The translations under genes were made by a program, and so were the position numbers. This document shows positions 6,328 to 6,599 of a stretch of 6,599 nucleotides of DNA, in pieces; positions within the stretch are counted from its first letter, which is position 1; every line of letters begins with the position of its first letter. Source of the DNA: an uncultured Clostridia bacterium. Its GTDB lineage: Bacteria > Bacillota > Clostridia > Oscillospirales > Ruminococcaceae. Where the stretch lies: contig CAMOFU010000139.1 of assembly GCA_946613705.1 (NCBI GenBank), positions 1 to 6,599 on the forward strand, read 5' to 3'. The notes beneath the pieces were generated by a model. It was not told the DNA's origin. It saw only the letters and a program-made list of their open reading frames with translations, and did no database searches.

Positions 6328-6383
6328 AAAAAAGAAAAATTTCCATGAAAAAAACTATGAAAATTCAACATTACCTCAAAAAA
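6328..6383. promoter_or_regulatory. A-tract region upstream of the rightward promoter (UP-like, possibly curved)
   Basis: A-runs of four to seven bases lie at 6328-6333, 6335-6339, 6348-6354, 6360-6363 and 6378-6383. Four of their centres (about 6330, 6351, 6361 and 6380) are separated by close to one or two helical turns, which favours DNA curvature. Their place just upstream of a consensus -35 fits an UP element contacting the RNA polymerase alpha subunits. The region is noncoding on both strands. Confidence 0.45.
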
Positions 6384-6387
6384 GTGC

Positions 6388-6416
6388 TTGACAAACAGAT
6401 CAAAACGTGATATAAT
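6388..6416 (+). promoter_or_regulatory. Near-perfect sigma-A promoter firing rightward
   Basis: It has TTGACA (6388-6393), a 17-bp spacer and TATAAT (6411-6416), with TGA immediately upstream of the -10. Every core element matches consensus. Transcription should start near G6423. It diverges from the liv promoter, with about 87 bp between the two -35 elements. Confidence 0.85.
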
Positions 6417-6422
6417 ATTTTT

Positions 6423-6599
6423 GTTGACCCGATAAAGCCATTACAGCTGCACAGGGTCAGCCATATGTGGATCAGTGCGTAACCTCTGTGATCAGAGCAC
6501 GGCACCCACCCCGCCAAGTCTGAGGCGTGTGAAAATATCGGATATTATATTTGCAGGTGTGTGCAGAAAAAGCCTTGCAAGCAAGGCTTGGCAGACGCG
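6423..6599 (+). ncRNA. Unassigned structured transcript or leader, runs off the window
   Basis: This stretch lies downstream of a very strong promoter and shows no credible ORF; the ATG at 6464 opens only five codons without a ribosome binding site. Possible stems include TGACCC 6425-6430 with GGGTCA 6454-6459; CTGCACA 6447-6453 with TGTGCAG 6560-6566; CTCTG 6484-6488 with CAGAG 6493-6497, extended by GTG 6475-6477 with CAC 6498-6500; CGCC 6512-6515 with GGCG 6524-6527; and AAGCCTTG 6570-6577 with CAAGGCTT 6582-6589. A long-range GCCA 6437-6440 with TGGC 6589-6592 is also possible. It could be a stable RNA (6S-like was considered but not supported by motif) or the leader of a gene to the right. 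I recognise no tmRNA, RNase P, SRP or known riboswitch core. The 3' end is outside the window. Confidence 0.35.
6567..6589 (-). terminator. Candidate terminator for a minus-strand gene beyond the right edge
   Basis: The 8-bp stem AAGCCTTG / CAAGGCTT (6570-6577 with 6582-6589) has a four-base loop. Read on the minus strand it leads into TTTTT (6571-6567), partly within the stem, then C. On the plus strand no T-run follows. It may end an unseen gene to the right, or simply be a stem of the rightward RNA. Confidence 0.35.

Noticed and set aside
6351..6365. CodY-box-like sequence (AATTTTCATAGTTTT on the minus strand) upstream of liv
   Set aside because: It matches the CodY consensus at about 11 of 15 positions, but in such AT-rich DNA this is expected by chance, and it lies well upstream of the liv -35. 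Presence of CodY in this lineage is also uncertain.
6531..6552. Near-palindromic AATATCGGATATT and a nearby TATAAT-like sequence on the minus strand
   Set aside because: The hairpin loop would be too small, and no -35 lies at an acceptable distance for a minus-strand promoter.
6423..6599. 6S RNA as the identity of the rightward transcript
   Set aside because: Promoter strength and an internal 3' hairpin resemble 6S, but the central part folds more naturally into branches than into a long rod, the closing stem cannot be seen, and no motif was decisive.

Overview
The window looks like a chromosomal segment of a Clostridia-class Firmicute, most plausibly a Ruminococcus-like member of the Oscillospiraceae. 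This rests on strong AGGAGG-type ribosome binding sites, sigma-A promoters with extended -10 elements, a DUF1836 (YkrK-type) regulator, and moderately GC-rich genes with AT-rich gaps. Placement below class level is inference. I see no insertion sequence, CRISPR array, tRNA, rRNA or prophage gene.

Left part (1-2130). A small, highly charged 86-residue protein of unknown function is encoded on the minus strand (11-271). Diverging from it is a two-gene plus-strand unit: a DUF1836 protein with a MerR-like helix-turn-helix (574-1140), then a membrane-anchored SPFH/prohibitin-like protein (1180-2070). The unit has a recognisable promoter (443-471) whose spacer holds a 14-bp inverted repeat that looks like an operator. 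It ends in an intrinsic terminator (2089-2117) that can also serve the convergent operon.

Middle and right part (2131-6301, minus strand). This is a compact operon read right to left: livH, livM, livG, livF, then a cytidylate-kinase-like P-loop protein. Spacings are 21, 1, 13 and 19 bp. LivH and LivM are the two permeases and LivG and LivF the two ATPases of a branched-chain amino acid (HAAT-type) ABC importer. The substrate-binding protein is not in the window and must be encoded elsewhere, possibly just outside. A good promoter lies 48 bp upstream of livH (6273-6301).

Right edge (6302-6599). Diverging from liv is a near-ideal sigma-A promoter (TTGACA, 17 bp, TGATATAAT) preceded by A-tracts at roughly helical spacing. 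It drives about 177 bp of sequence with no convincing ORF but several possible stems. This may be a stable noncoding RNA or a regulatory leader of a gene beyond the window; I could not assign it to a known class. A hairpin near the edge also resembles a terminator for a minus-strand transcript entering from the right.

Most of the window is ordinary housekeeping content. The parts most worth a second look are the DUF1836/SPFH module with its spacer palindrome, and the unassigned transcript at the right edge.
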